64,000 nt of DNA from Clostridia bacterium (GTDB lineage: Bacteria > Bacillota > Clostridia > Oscillospirales > CAG-272): the NCBI GenBank assembly GCA_017537175.1, contig JAFYLH010000012.1, positions 1 to 64,000 on the forward strand. Reading direction: 5' to 3'. Positions within the stretch are counted from its first letter, which is position 1; the number at the start of each line of letters is the position of its first letter. Positions 34,987 to 41,806 of the stretch are shown here, piece after piece. The notes below the pieces were generated by a model that was not told where the DNA came from, made no database searches, and saw only the letters and a program-made list of their open reading frames with translations. The position numbers were made by a program, and so were the translations under genes.

Positions 34987-35499
34987 TTAAAGCACCAATG
35001 AGGGTGCAGAGTATACTCTTGCTCCCAGTTCCTGATTGAGCATATAAAGACCCTTGGGGTCACCTCCGAACAGCTCCATCTTGGAGATAAGATCGTTTGC
35101 GTTGGTCTCCTCCTCGCCCTGCTCCTTTACAAACCAGTCAAGGAACTGCATTGTACGGAAGTCTCTAACATCATATGCTGCGCCGTAAATATCGTTAATA
35201 AGGGAGGTTACATACTCCTCGTGCTCAAGGCCTGCCTTGAGAACATCCATATGAGAGGTGAGTGCCTTGTCGGGTTTTGCAATAGCCTCAAGGGTCACGG
35301 GCATATTCTCGTTCTGAAGATAGGTGTAGAAGAGCATTGCGTGGTCTCTTTCCTCCTGTGCCTGTATCATATACCAGTTGGCAAAGCCGTCAAGCCCCAC
35401 AGCCTTGAAGTAGTTTGAAAAATCAAGATAGAGATAAGCGGAGTAAAGCTCCTTGTTGATCTGCTGATTCAATAATTCGTGTACCTTTGCGTTCATCAT
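34987..35499 (-). CDS. Ferritin
   Basis: 170-residue non-haem ferritin that stores iron in a 24-mer cage after oxidising Fe(II). Four-helix-bundle motifs with ferroxidase ligands are visible: NKELYSAYLYLDF (Glu18), QEERDHAMLF (Glu and His near 51-54), LEHEEYVTSLI, and KEQGEEETN. Length matches bacterial FtnA. AAGGAG lies upstream of the double ATG; the first ATG is used here. The downstream hairpin (34962-34992 region, TTTAATAAATTCAGC and complement) may terminate it. Groups with oxygen-defence genes. Confidence 0.93.
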   Translation of the reverse strand: MMNAKVHELLNQQINKELYSAYLYLDFSNYFKAVGLDGFANWYMIQAQEERDHAMLFYTYLQNENMPVTLEAIAKPDKALTSHMDVLKAGLEHEEYVTSLINDIYGAAYDVRDFRTMQFLDWFVKEQGEEETNANDLISKMELFGGDPKGLYMLNQELGARVYSAPSLVL

Positions 35500-35606
35500 T
35501 TTATTTTCTCCTTATGTAAAATAATATTGTTATTCGTTATTGAAAGTGAATAGTGTAGGTTGAAAACAGTCCCTTAAGGGGGACTGCTTTCCGCCTCAAT
35601 TCCTCG

Positions 35607-37394
35607 TTAACTTATAGGCTCAAAGTCCGCTGCTCCGTGCTTGCAGAGGGGGCAGACGATATCCTCGGGAAGGGTGTCGCCCTCGTAGATATATCCGCAG
35701 ATCTTGCAGACATAACCCTTCTTGCCCTCGGTTTCGGGCTTAGGCTTAACGTTTTCGTGGTAATAGGTATATGTCATTGTTTCCTTGTCGGAAAGAACTC
35801 TTGCTTCACTTACCGAGCAGATAAACATTCCGTGGGTATCAAGGTCGATATACTGCTCAACCTTAAGTGACATAAAGGAGTTTATATATCTGGGCAGCAC
35901 CACAAGACCGTTTGAGCTTCTTAAAGGCTCGCAATCCTTGAACTTATCGGTGTTTCTTCCGCTGACAAAACCGAAGGCTTCAAACACACTGAAGGGAGCG
36001 TCCACGGTCAGGGTGTTGATGTTCATCTTGCCCGACTGCTTTATGATGTGGTGGCTGTAGTTTTCCTTATTTATGGTAAGTGCAACACGGTTGGGGGTAC
36101 TTGTAACCTGGGTTACGGTGTTTACGATAAGACCGTTGTCCTTTTTGCCGTCGTTGCTTGTTACGACATATAGACCGTAACCGATGTTAAAGAGTGCATT
36201 GGCATCGTTCTTGTTGGTGTCATCGGAGAGAGCTGTATATTCTCGGCAGAGCTCGCTTGCGAGCTCGTCAAGCTGCTTTGAGCTTGTCTCGTTAAGTGCA
36301 GACATGATCTTGACGGTAGTATCTGTGTAGGTAAGATTCTTTGAGCTTTCCAGCATAGCCTTCATTCTCTTTGTTGCCTGGGGAGCCCAGCTGCCGTTCT
36401 CGATGAACGCAATGGTACGGTTGGAAAAATTGCGCTCGGTCAGATGATCGATAAACTCACGCATGAAGGGGAAGATATCAGCGTTATAGGTGGTTGTTGC
36501 AAGCACCAGCTTTGAATATCTGAATGCATCCTCAACAGCCTCTGCCATATCACATCTTGCAAGGTCATTTACCACTACCTTGGGACATCCCTTTGCCTTA
36601 AGCTGCTCTGCAAGCTTAAGCACAGCCTTCTTTGTGTTGCCGTAAACCGAGGTGTATGCGATAACGATACCCTCCTCCTCGGGCTGGTAGCTTGACCAGA
36701 TGTTGTAGAGGTTAAGGTAGTAGCCGAGATTCTCGGTAAGGATAGGTCCGTGGAGAGGACAGATCTTGGCGATATCAAGACCCGCCGCCTTCTTTAAAAG
36801 ATTCTGTACCTGAGCGCCGTACTTGCCGACGATACCGATATAGTAGCGTCTTGCCTCGCAAGCCCAGTCTTCTTCTACATCAAGCGCTCCGAACTTTCCG
36901 AAGCCGTCTGCAGAGAAAAGAACCTTATCATAGCTGTCATAGGTTACTATAACCTCAGGCCAATGAACCATGGGAGCGGTAACGAAGGTAAGAGTGTGCT
37001 TACCTAAGGAAAGGGTATCTCCCTCGCCCACAACGATACGGTTATCCTCGTACTCTGTACCGAAAAAGTTCTTCATCATAGCAAATGCTTTGGAGGAAGA
37101 AACTATCTTTGCTTCGGGGTAGGTCTTTACGAAGTTTGTAATATTAGCCGAGTGGTCGGGCTCCATATGCTGAACCACGAGATAATCGGGCTTACGGTCA
37201 CCGAGTACCGCCTCCAGGTTGTCAAGCCACTCGTGAGTAAAATTCTGGTCTACCGTATCCATAATAGCTATCTTTTCGTCGATTATGGCATAGGAGTTGT
37301 AGCTCATGCCGCCCGGAACAACATACTGTCCCTCAAACAGGTCTACCTTATGGTCGTTAACACCTATATATTTTATGTCTTCTGTGATGAACAT
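35607..37394 (-). CDS. Flavodiiron protein with flavin reductase and rubredoxin domains
   Basis: 595-residue, four-domain enzyme that reduces O2 to water or NO to N2O. Order: metallo-beta-lactamase-like diiron domain (ligands in HMEPDH, about residue 80), flavodoxin domain (IAYTSVYGNTKKAV, about 250-390), flavin reductase-like domain (about 400-545), and C-terminal rubredoxin-type domain with CKIC and CPLC. The fused rubredoxin and flavin reductase supply electrons, so it may work with NAD(P)H directly. I chose the ATG at 37394 because GAGGTG precedes it by 6 bases. It has its own promoter in the tail of the upstream gene. Confidence 0.94.
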   Translation of the reverse strand: MFITEDIKYIGVNDHKVDLFEGQYVVPGGMSYNSYAIIDEKIAIMDTVDQNFTHEWLDNLEAVLGDRKPDYLVVQHMEPDHSANITNFVKTYPEAKIVSSSKAFAMMKNFFGTEYEDNRIVVGEGDTLSLGKHTLTFVTAPMVHWPEVIVTYDSYDKVLFSADGFGKFGALDVEEDWACEARRYYIGIVGKYGAQVQNLLKKAAGLDIAKICPLHGPILTENLGYYLNLYNIWSSYQPEEEGIVIAYTSVYGNTKKAVLKLAEQLKAKGCPKVVVNDLARCDMAEAVEDAFRYSKLVLATTTYNADIFPFMREFIDHLTERNFSNRTIAFIENGSWAPQATKRMKAMLESSKNLTYTDTTVKIMSALNETSSKQLDELASELCREYTALSDDTNKNDANALFNIGYGLYVVTSNDGKKDNGLIVNTVTQVTSTPNRVALTINKENYSHHIIKQSGKMNINTLTVDAPFSVFEAFGFVSGRNTDKFKDCEPLRSSNGLVVLPRYINSFMSLKVEQYIDLDTHGMFICSVSEARVLSDKETMTYTYYHENVKPKPETEGKKGYVCKICGYIYEGDTLPEDIVCPLCKHGAADFEPIS

Positions 37395-37427
37395 TTTAAT
37401 CACCTCTGTAATTAATTTCTCTAATCT

Positions 37428-37456
37428 AATATATCATAAGCATTTGAGTTAGTCAA
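37428..37456 (-). promoter_or_regulatory. Promoter of the flavodiiron protein gene
   Basis: On the minus strand TTGACT, 17-base spacer, TATATT; the -35 overlaps the stop codon region of the upstream gene. Confidence 0.7.
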
Positions 37457-38165
37457 GAATTTTGCCGTCGGTAGATATTGTTATTACCTGCCAAGGGATG
37501 AACTTACCGCTTGACATAAGAGCCTTCTTTACCGCTGACTCTATTCCGCCGCAGCAGGGAACTTCCATACGGACTACCCTGACGCTTTTTATGTTGTTGT
37601 TCTTTATTATTGCCGTAAGCTTTTCGGTATAATCAACCGCATCCAGCTTGGGACAGCCGATAAGGGTTATGTGGTTTCGCATAAAATCCTCGTGGAAGTT
37701 GCCGTAGGCATATGCGGTACAGTCTGCCGCTATAAGCAGGTTTGCGTCCTCAAAGTAGGGAGCGTTCACCGGCACCAGCTTGATCTGACAGGGCCATTGG
37801 GAGAGTTTGCTTGTAACCGTTCTCGAAGGGAGGACGGGAGGGGAGGACCCCTCCCCTACGGTAATGCTCTGCCTTTTGATGCTTTTTGTCATACTGCCGG
37901 GACATCCGCAGGGCAGGGGGCTGTTCTTTGCAGCCTTTGCAGCCTTTACCGCTTCTTCGTTATAGGCGGGAGCCTCACGCTCTTCAAAGCTTATTGCACC
38001 TGTAGGGCAGGCGGGCAGGCAGTCCCCGAGACCGTCGCAGTAGTCCTCACGGGTCAGCTTTGCCTTGCCGTCTATCATTTCGATAGCACCCTCATGGCAG
38101 GCATCGGCACACAGACCGCAGCCGTTACACTTTTCTTCATCTATTTTAATAAGGCTTCTTATCAT
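37449..38165 (-). CDS. 4Fe-4S iron-sulfur protein
   Basis: 238-residue protein with a two-cluster ferredoxin domain (CNGCGLCADAC about residue 15, CDGLGDCLPACPTG about residue 43), then LPCGCPGS and a C-terminal domain with VPCCGG (about 205) that adds further Cys ligands. Proteins of this type are found near hybrid-cluster or nitrosative stress genes in Clostridia. Here it is divergent from a Crp/Fnr gene. Residues encoded by 37836-37859 (VGEGSSPP region) come from an intergenic-type hairpin inserted in frame in the variable linker. Confidence 0.85.
   Translation of the reverse strand: MIRSLIKIDEEKCNGCGLCADACHEGAIEMIDGKAKLTREDYCDGLGDCLPACPTGAISFEEREAPAYNEEAVKAAKAAKNSPLPCGCPGSMTKSIKRQSITVGEGSSPPVLPSRTVTSKLSQWPCQIKLVPVNAPYFEDANLLIAADCTAYAYGNFHEDFMRNHITLIGCPKLDAVDYTEKLTAIIKNNNIKSVRVVRMEVPCCGGIESAVKKALMSSGKFIPWQVITISTDGKILD
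37836..37859 (-). repeat. GTAGGGG hairpin inside a coding sequence
   Basis: On the minus strand it starts GTAGGGGAGGGG and folds back with CCCCTCCC. The first 12 bases equal those of the intergenic hairpin at 38916. It keeps the frame of the 4Fe-4S protein gene. Confidence 0.7.
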
Positions 38166-38184
38166 CTTTTTTTCTCCTTGCCAC

Positions 38185-38213
38185 TTGAATTTCTGATGCT
38201 ATTATAGTATAAT
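38185..38213 (+). promoter_or_regulatory. Promoter of the Crp/Fnr gene
   Basis: TTGAAT, 17-base spacer, TATAAT; overlaps the divergent promoter. Confidence 0.75.
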
Positions 38214-38229
38214 CAAAGCAGAAATTCTG
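38201..38229 (-). promoter_or_regulatory. Promoter of the 4Fe-4S protein gene
   Basis: On the minus strand a perfect TATAAT with a poor -35 (CAGAAT) 17 bases upstream; the -35 lies inside the palindrome at 38225, as expected of an activator-dependent promoter. Confidence 0.65.
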
Positions 38230-38246
38230 TTGAAATTTCAACAGAA
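38225..38246. promoter_or_regulatory. Palindromic site for the Crp/Fnr-type regulator
   Basis: Perfect 22-base palindrome, half-site TTCTGTTGAAA. Its centre is 41.5 bases upstream of the predicted start of the divergent 4Fe-4S transcript and about 16 bases downstream of the predicted start of the regulator transcript. The TTGA/TCAA core recalls FNR-family boxes but with 4 rather than 6 bases between. Confidence 0.7.
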
Positions 38247-38256
38247 AGGAGAAAAT

Positions 38257-38919
38257 ATGCAAAAATATTTTGATGTTTTGAGAAAATGTCCTCTTTTTGA
38301 CGGTATAGCCGACACCGGTCTTGATAAGATATTACACTGTCTCGGTGCATCGGCTGATTTTTACGACAAGAAGTTTACCGTCTTTGCCGAGGGTAAACCT
38401 GTTAAATATATAGGTATAGTTCTGTCGGGAGCGGTGCAGGCGGTGCAGATAGATTATTACGGTAACAGGAGTATACTCTCCGAGACAGGTCCGGGGGAAA
38501 TGTTCGGCCACGCCTTTGCCTGCTCGGGCAGCGTGCCCGCAAGCATTTCATATATCGCAAGTCAGCCAAGCGACATAATGCTCCTTGACTGCGGTCATAT
38601 AGTCCATACCTGCTCCCATAACTGCGGATTTCATCAGCAGATGATATATAACCTGATGAAGGATATGGCAAACGCCAACATCGAGCTTCACCGCCGTATT
38701 GAGATAACCTCAAAGCGATCTACCCGTGAGAAGCTGCTGACCTATCTTTCGCTCTATGCCGCAAGGGTAGGATCAAGGGAGTTTGAAATACCCTTTGACC
38801 GTCAGGAGCTTGCCGACTATCTTGAGGTAGAGCGCAGCGGTCTGTCCGCCGAGATATCTAAGCTCAGGGCCGAAGGGGTTATAGAAAGTAACAAAAGGCA
38901 TTTTATAATCAACACGTAG
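38257..38919 (+). CDS. Crp/Fnr-family transcriptional regulator
   Basis: 220-residue regulator with an N-terminal cyclic-nucleotide-binding-like beta barrel (about 1-120, FDGIADTGLDKILHCLG, GEMFGHAFACSG) and a C-terminal winged helix (FDRQELADYLEVERSGLSAEISKLRAEGVI, about 170-200). No N-terminal Cys cluster of FNR type is present, so direct Fe-S sensing of that kind is unlikely; related regulators sense haem/NO or redox. I chose the ATG at 38257 because AAAGGAG precedes it and the palindrome covers the more upstream ATG at 38230. It probably controls itself and the divergent gene. Confidence 0.9.
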   Translation: MQKYFDVLRKCPLFDGIADTGLDKILHCLGASADFYDKKFTVFAEGKPVKYIGIVLSGAVQAVQIDYYGNRSILSETGPGEMFGHAFACSGSVPASISYIASQPSDIMLLDCGHIVHTCSHNCGFHQQMIYNLMKDMANANIELHRRIEITSKRSTREKLLTYLSLYAARVGSREFEIPFDRQELADYLEVERSGLSAEISKLRAEGVIESNKRHFIINT

Positions 38920-38939
38920 GGGAGGGGCTTGCTCCTCCC
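38916..38939 (+). repeat. GTAGGGG hairpin
   Basis: GTAGGGGAGGGGC-TT-GCTCCTCCC, overlapping the stop codon of the Crp/Fnr gene. Confidence 0.65.
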
Positions 38940-38999
38940 GAATTAGGAATTAGAAATTAGAAATTAGGAATTAAGGTAGAAAACCGCTTGCGGTTTTCC
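38940..38999 (+). repeat. Five-copy heptamer array plus hairpin
   Basis: GAATTAG x2, AAATTAG x2, GAATTAA (38940-38974), then GGTAG and the hairpin GAAAACCGC-TT-GCGGTTTTC. Same order as the elements near 16.6 and 34.7 kb. Confidence 0.75.
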
Positions 39000-39105
39000 T
39001 CAGATAAATAATTTTCAAATCAACAGATATAAGGATTTTTGTTGTTCAATTTTTCCTTTTTGTAAGTTAAACTGTAACAGTAAAATCAAAAAGGAGGTTC
39101 AAAAA

Positions 39106-39456
39106 ATGAACACAGACAAAATTTTAGCAGAATCCATAGCAAAGGACTATGTACCCAAAGAAAGCTCAAAGATCAAGGCTCTTAAAAAGCTTGACAACCG
39201 TGCAAAGCTTCCCGCAACTATTTTTACCTATAGCTGGGGTATAGTATCCGCCCTTGTGTTTGGCACCGGTATGTGTCTTGCAATGCAGGTTATCGGCGGC
39301 GGTATGACGGGTATGATACTCGGTATTGTTATCGGCATTGTCGGTCTTATGGGCTGCGGTGTCAATTATCCCATCTATAAAAAGCTGCTTAAAAAGGGCA
39401 AGTCAAAATATGCCTATGAAATCATAGAGCTTGCCCGTCAGATAAGCGGACAGTAA
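39106..39456 (+). CDS. Small membrane protein
   Basis: 116-residue protein with a charged N-terminal third (MNTDKILAESIAKDYVPKE) and two transmembrane helices (about residues 45-67 and 70-92) rich in Gly, then a basic helix. Homologues common in Clostridia are sometimes labelled dihydropteridine reductase, which its sequence does not support. It lies 24 bases before a TetR-family gene and is likely co-transcribed. AAGGAGG precedes the ATG. Confidence 0.8.
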   Translation: MNTDKILAESIAKDYVPKESSKIKALKKLDNRAKLPATIFTYSWGIVSALVFGTGMCLAMQVIGGGMTGMILGIVIGIVGLMGCGVNYPIYKKLLKKGKSKYAYEIIELARQISGQ

Positions 39457-39480
39457 TAAATAAAAGAAGGAGAGTGCCTT

Positions 39481-40065
39481 ATGAACAGATCCGAAAGTAA
39501 ATATTTTAATACTGCCGTCAGATTCGATAAGGCACTTCTTGCTCTGCTGGAACAGAAGCCATTTGAATACATCACCGTAAGTGAGATATGCAAAGCCGCA
39601 GAGGTCAACCGCTCCACCTTTTATCTGCATTATGAAAACACAAGCGATCTCTTAAAGGAAACCATCCTATATATGCTTGACAGCTTCACCTCGTATTTTA
39701 CCGTTGATGTCCGGGGTATTACAAACAAGTTTACCGAATGTGATTTAGAGGACCTGAAGTATATCGACGATAAGTATCTACATCCGTATTTGAAATTTAT
39801 ACAAGACAATCAGCAAGTATTTACGGCGGTGCTGTCACAGCCTGCAACCTTCGGTTCCAATGAGATCTTTGAAAGATTGTTTGATAACATTTTCTCTCCT
39901 ATCCTTGACAGATTTCACTATCCCAAGGACGAACAGAATTATGTCATGAGATTCTATCTCAACGGCATAACCGCAATTATTACGGTCTGGCTGGAGGACG
40001 GCTGTAAAAAGAGCATTGAGGATATCTCATCCATTATCCGTGACTGTATATACGGACGGGAGTAA
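39481..40065 (+). CDS. TetR/AcrR-family regulator
   Basis: 194-residue regulator with the TetR helix-turn-helix at about residues 12-55 (FEYITVSEICKAAEVNRSTFYLHYENTSDLL) and a helical ligand/dimer domain. The C-terminal part (FNLNGITAIITVWLEDGC-like, YLNGITAIITVWLEDG) resembles the TetR_C_7/DhaS-type family. It probably controls the small membrane protein gene with which it shares an operon. Ligand unknown. Confidence 0.9.
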   Translation: MNRSESKYFNTAVRFDKALLALLEQKPFEYITVSEICKAAEVNRSTFYLHYENTSDLLKETILYMLDSFTSYFTVDVRGITNKFTECDLEDLKYIDDKYLHPYLKFIQDNQQVFTAVLSQPATFGSNEIFERLFDNIFSPILDRFHYPKDEQNYVMRFYLNGITAIITVWLEDGCKKSIEDISSIIRDCIYGRE

Positions 40066-40130
40066 GGGAGGCCGGGGTCCTCAAACCGAGCTCGCCGAGG
40101 TTTGGGGTTCGCGGAGGCGTTTCACCTCCC
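40066..40130 (+). repeat. Long GC-rich fold-back element
   Basis: Outer arms GGGAGG / CCTCCC enclose an inner stem CCTCAAACC / GGTTTGGGG. It begins directly after the TetR stop codon (TAAGGGAGG), much like the GTAGGGG hairpins. Confidence 0.55.
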
Positions 40131-40167
40131 GTTTATATTTATAAGGAAAAACTGATACTTTTTCGGG

Positions 40168-40193
40168 GTTGAAAAAATTTTTCAACTTTTTTT
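40168..40193 (+). terminator. AT-rich terminator
   Basis: Palindrome GTTGAAAA / TTTTCAAC followed by seven T; weak stem. Confidence 0.5.
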
Positions 40194-40203
40194 GATTTTC
40201 TTA

Positions 40204-40232
40204 TTGACAATTGATGTCATTAGTGGTATAAT
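40204..40232 (+). promoter_or_regulatory. Promoter of the perR-like gene with inverted repeat
   Basis: TTGACA, 17-base spacer, TATAAT. An inverted repeat TGACA-ATTGA-TGTCA (40205-40219) overlaps the -35 and could be an autoregulatory site; it is not a classical PerR box. Confidence 0.75.
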
Positions 40233-40253
40233 ACAATCACAGGAGGCGATGAG

Positions 40254-40634
40254 ATGGAAAGAAGAAACACAAGACAGCTTGAAGCGATCAGACACTTTGC
40301 AGAGTGTAGCAAGAGCCATCCCACAGCCGAGGACGTATACCGTGAGATAGTCAAGACCATTCCCGACATCAGTCTCAGGACGGTCTATCGCAATCTCAAC
40401 AAGCTCTCGGAGGAGGGGATACTTCGTAAGATACAGGTTCCCAACGCTCCCGACCGCTTTGACAGCACACTTGAACCCCACCAGCACATACTCTGTACCG
40501 AGTGCGGTGAGTTCATTGACGTGTTCATGAACAATGAAGAAAGATTACTCGCAGAAATAAAGGACCTCTGCGGATATGAGATCACAGGTATAGACGTGGT
40601 CTACCGCGGGGTGTGTCCTTCACATAAAAATTAA
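40254..40634 (+). CDS. perR: Fur-family regulator, PerR-like
   Basis: 126-residue metalloregulator. N-terminal winged helix (ISLRTVYRNLNKLSEEGIL), then the regulatory metal site: RFDSTLEPHQH and EFIDV supply the Asp/His/His/Asp ligands that distinguish peroxide-sensing PerR. The structural zinc site is altered: CTEC is present (about residue 82), but the second pair is CPSH instead of CxxC. It lies 30 bases before the rubrerythrin gene, a peroxide-reducing enzyme, which supports the PerR reading. AGGAGG precedes the ATG. Confidence 0.87.
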   Translation: MERRNTRQLEAIRHFAECSKSHPTAEDVYREIVKTIPDISLRTVYRNLNKLSEEGILRKIQVPNAPDRFDSTLEPHQHILCTECGEFIDVFMNNEERLLAEIKDLCGYEITGIDVVYRGVCPSHKN

Positions 40635-40664
40635 ATTAACACATATAAAAAGGAGAACAACACA

Positions 40665-41204
40665 ATGGAACTCAAAGGAACAAAGACCGAACAGAATCTC
40701 TGGACAGCATTCGCAGGCGAAAGCCAGGCAAGAAACAAGTACACCTATTACGCATCCAAGGCTAAGAAGGAAGGCTATGTACAGATCGCAAAGATCTTCG
40801 AGGAGACCGCTAACAACGAAAAGGAGCATGCTAAGCTCTGGTTCAAGGCTCTTCATAACGACGGTATCCCCACCACCGCAGAGAATCTGCTTGACGCAGC
40901 AGAGGGCGAAAACTACGAGTGGACCGATATGTACGCAGGCTTTGCAAAGACCGCAATGGAAGAGGGATTCGACAAGCTTGCATACCTCTTTGAGGCAGTA
41001 GGCAAGATCGAAAAGGAGCATGAGGAAAGATACCGCAGACTCCTTGAGAACGTTAAGACCGGTAAGGTATTCGTAAGAGACGGCAAACAGGCATGGGTAT
41101 GCGGCAACTGCGGACACCTCCACGTAGGCGAGGGCGCTCCCGAGCTCTGCCCCGTATGCGCTCATCCTCAGGCATACTTCGAAATTAAGGCAGATAACTT
41201 TTAA
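40665..41204 (+). CDS. rbr: Rubrerythrin
   Basis: 179-residue peroxide reductase of anaerobes. Ferritin-like diiron domain at residues 1-140 with ligands in [34 protein letters not shown] and [12 protein letters not shown], then a rubredoxin-like domain with CGNC and CPVC for electron entry. Probably co-transcribed with and controlled by the perR-like gene. Strong codon bias suggests high expression. Confidence 0.96.
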   Translation: MELKGTKTEQNLWTAFAGESQARNKYTYYASKAKKEGYVQIAKIFEETANNEKEHAKLWFKALHNDGIPTTAENLLDAAEGENYEWTDMYAGFAKTAMEEGFDKLAYLFEAVGKIEKEHEERYRRLLENVKTGKVFVRDGKQAWVCGNCGHLHVGEGAPELCPVCAHPQAYFEIKADNF

Positions 41205-41226
41205 TAGATAGATCCTCCATATATCA

Positions 41227-41252
41227 AAGGCACATCCTTCGGGATGTGCCTT
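41227..41252 (+). terminator. Terminator of rubrerythrin
   Basis: Eleven-base stem AAGGCACATCC / GGATGTGCCTT with TTCG loop; weak T run. Confidence 0.8.
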
Positions 41253-41262
41253 CTGCGTTGTC

Positions 41263-41324
41263 GTGAAATAATGCGTCGCATTGTGAAATAACGACTTTGC
41301 CGTTGTGAAATGCATTTTCTATGC
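41263..41324 (+). repeat. Hairpin string with GTGAAAT linkers
   Basis: Linker GTGAAAT at 41263, 41283 and 41305, each followed by a different hairpin: AATGC-GTC-GCATT, AACGAC-TTT-GCCGTT (one mismatch), GCAT-TTTCT-ATGC. Same design as the strings at 16654 and 33725. Confidence 0.7.
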
Positions 41325-41372
41325 GTTAAGGTAAAAAATTGTCCGACGGATTTTTAATTATTTTTATGACAT

Positions 41373-41404
41373 ATATTGACAAAATACGAATAATGTGTCA
41401 ATAT
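41373..41404 (+). promoter_or_regulatory. Inverted repeat upstream of a small membrane protein gene
   Basis: ATATTGACA and TGTCAATAT, 14 bases apart. The left arm contains a TTGACA that could be a -35; the right arm would cover the -10 region, so this looks like a promoter/operator. Confidence 0.5.
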
Positions 41405-41435
41405 TTATACATAAAATATAAGGAGGCAACAGAAT

Positions 41436-41627
41436 ATGAAGTTTGCTGCAACAGTATTTATTTGGCTCGCTATTATTTATGGAATGCTCGCTGTTGTTCC
41501 CACCGTTTTTGGTATTATTGCACTTGTAAAGATGGGCAATGGTACAATGACAACCGGTTGGAAAATCGCAACCCTTCTTCTTGTAAGCCCTATCGCAGGC
41601 ATCCTGCTTCTCTGCGACAAGGACTAA
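41436..41627 (+). CDS. Small two-helix membrane protein
   Basis: 63-residue protein with two hydrophobic helices (about 5-29 and 41-58), Gly/Thr-rich loop and a short DKD end. AAGGAGG 10 bases before the ATG and flanking promoter and terminator signals support it as real. Function unknown. Confidence 0.75.
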   Translation: MKFAATVFIWLAIIYGMLAVVPTVFGIIALVKMGNGTMTTGWKIATLLLVSPIAGILLLCDKD

Positions 41628-41664
41628 TCATTGTTTCGGATACAATCAAATAGAATTATGTTAT

Positions 41665-41695
41665 AAAAATAAGGCTGACCTTCAGCCTTATTTTT
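41665..41695 (+). terminator. Terminator of the small membrane protein gene
   Basis: AAAATAAGGCTGA / TCAGCCTTATTTT with 3-base loop and T run. Confidence 0.9.
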
Positions 41696-41707
41696 AATTT
41701 ATATAAC

Positions 41708-41735
41708 AATGCATCTCTTGAGGTGCATTTTTGTT
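41708..41735 (+). terminator. Second hairpin with T run
   Basis: AATGCATCT-CTTG-AGGTGCATT (one G-U) followed by T-rich sequence. Confidence 0.5.
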
Positions 41736-41748
41736 TTTTGCGGATGGG

Positions 41749-41777
41749 TTGAAATATTCATTTTTATATAGTACAAT
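41749..41777 (+). promoter_or_regulatory. Promoter of the MBOAT operon
   Basis: TTGAAA, 17-base spacer, TACAAT, 29 bases before the start codon. Confidence 0.7.
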
Positions 41778-41806
41778 ATTTGGGATAAATATTTACGGAG
41801 AATAAT

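Noticed and set aside
40066-40130. tRNA or structured regulatory RNA
   Set aside because: It folds back but has no tRNA arms, anticodon loop or CCA-type end, and resembles the GTAGGG repeat family.
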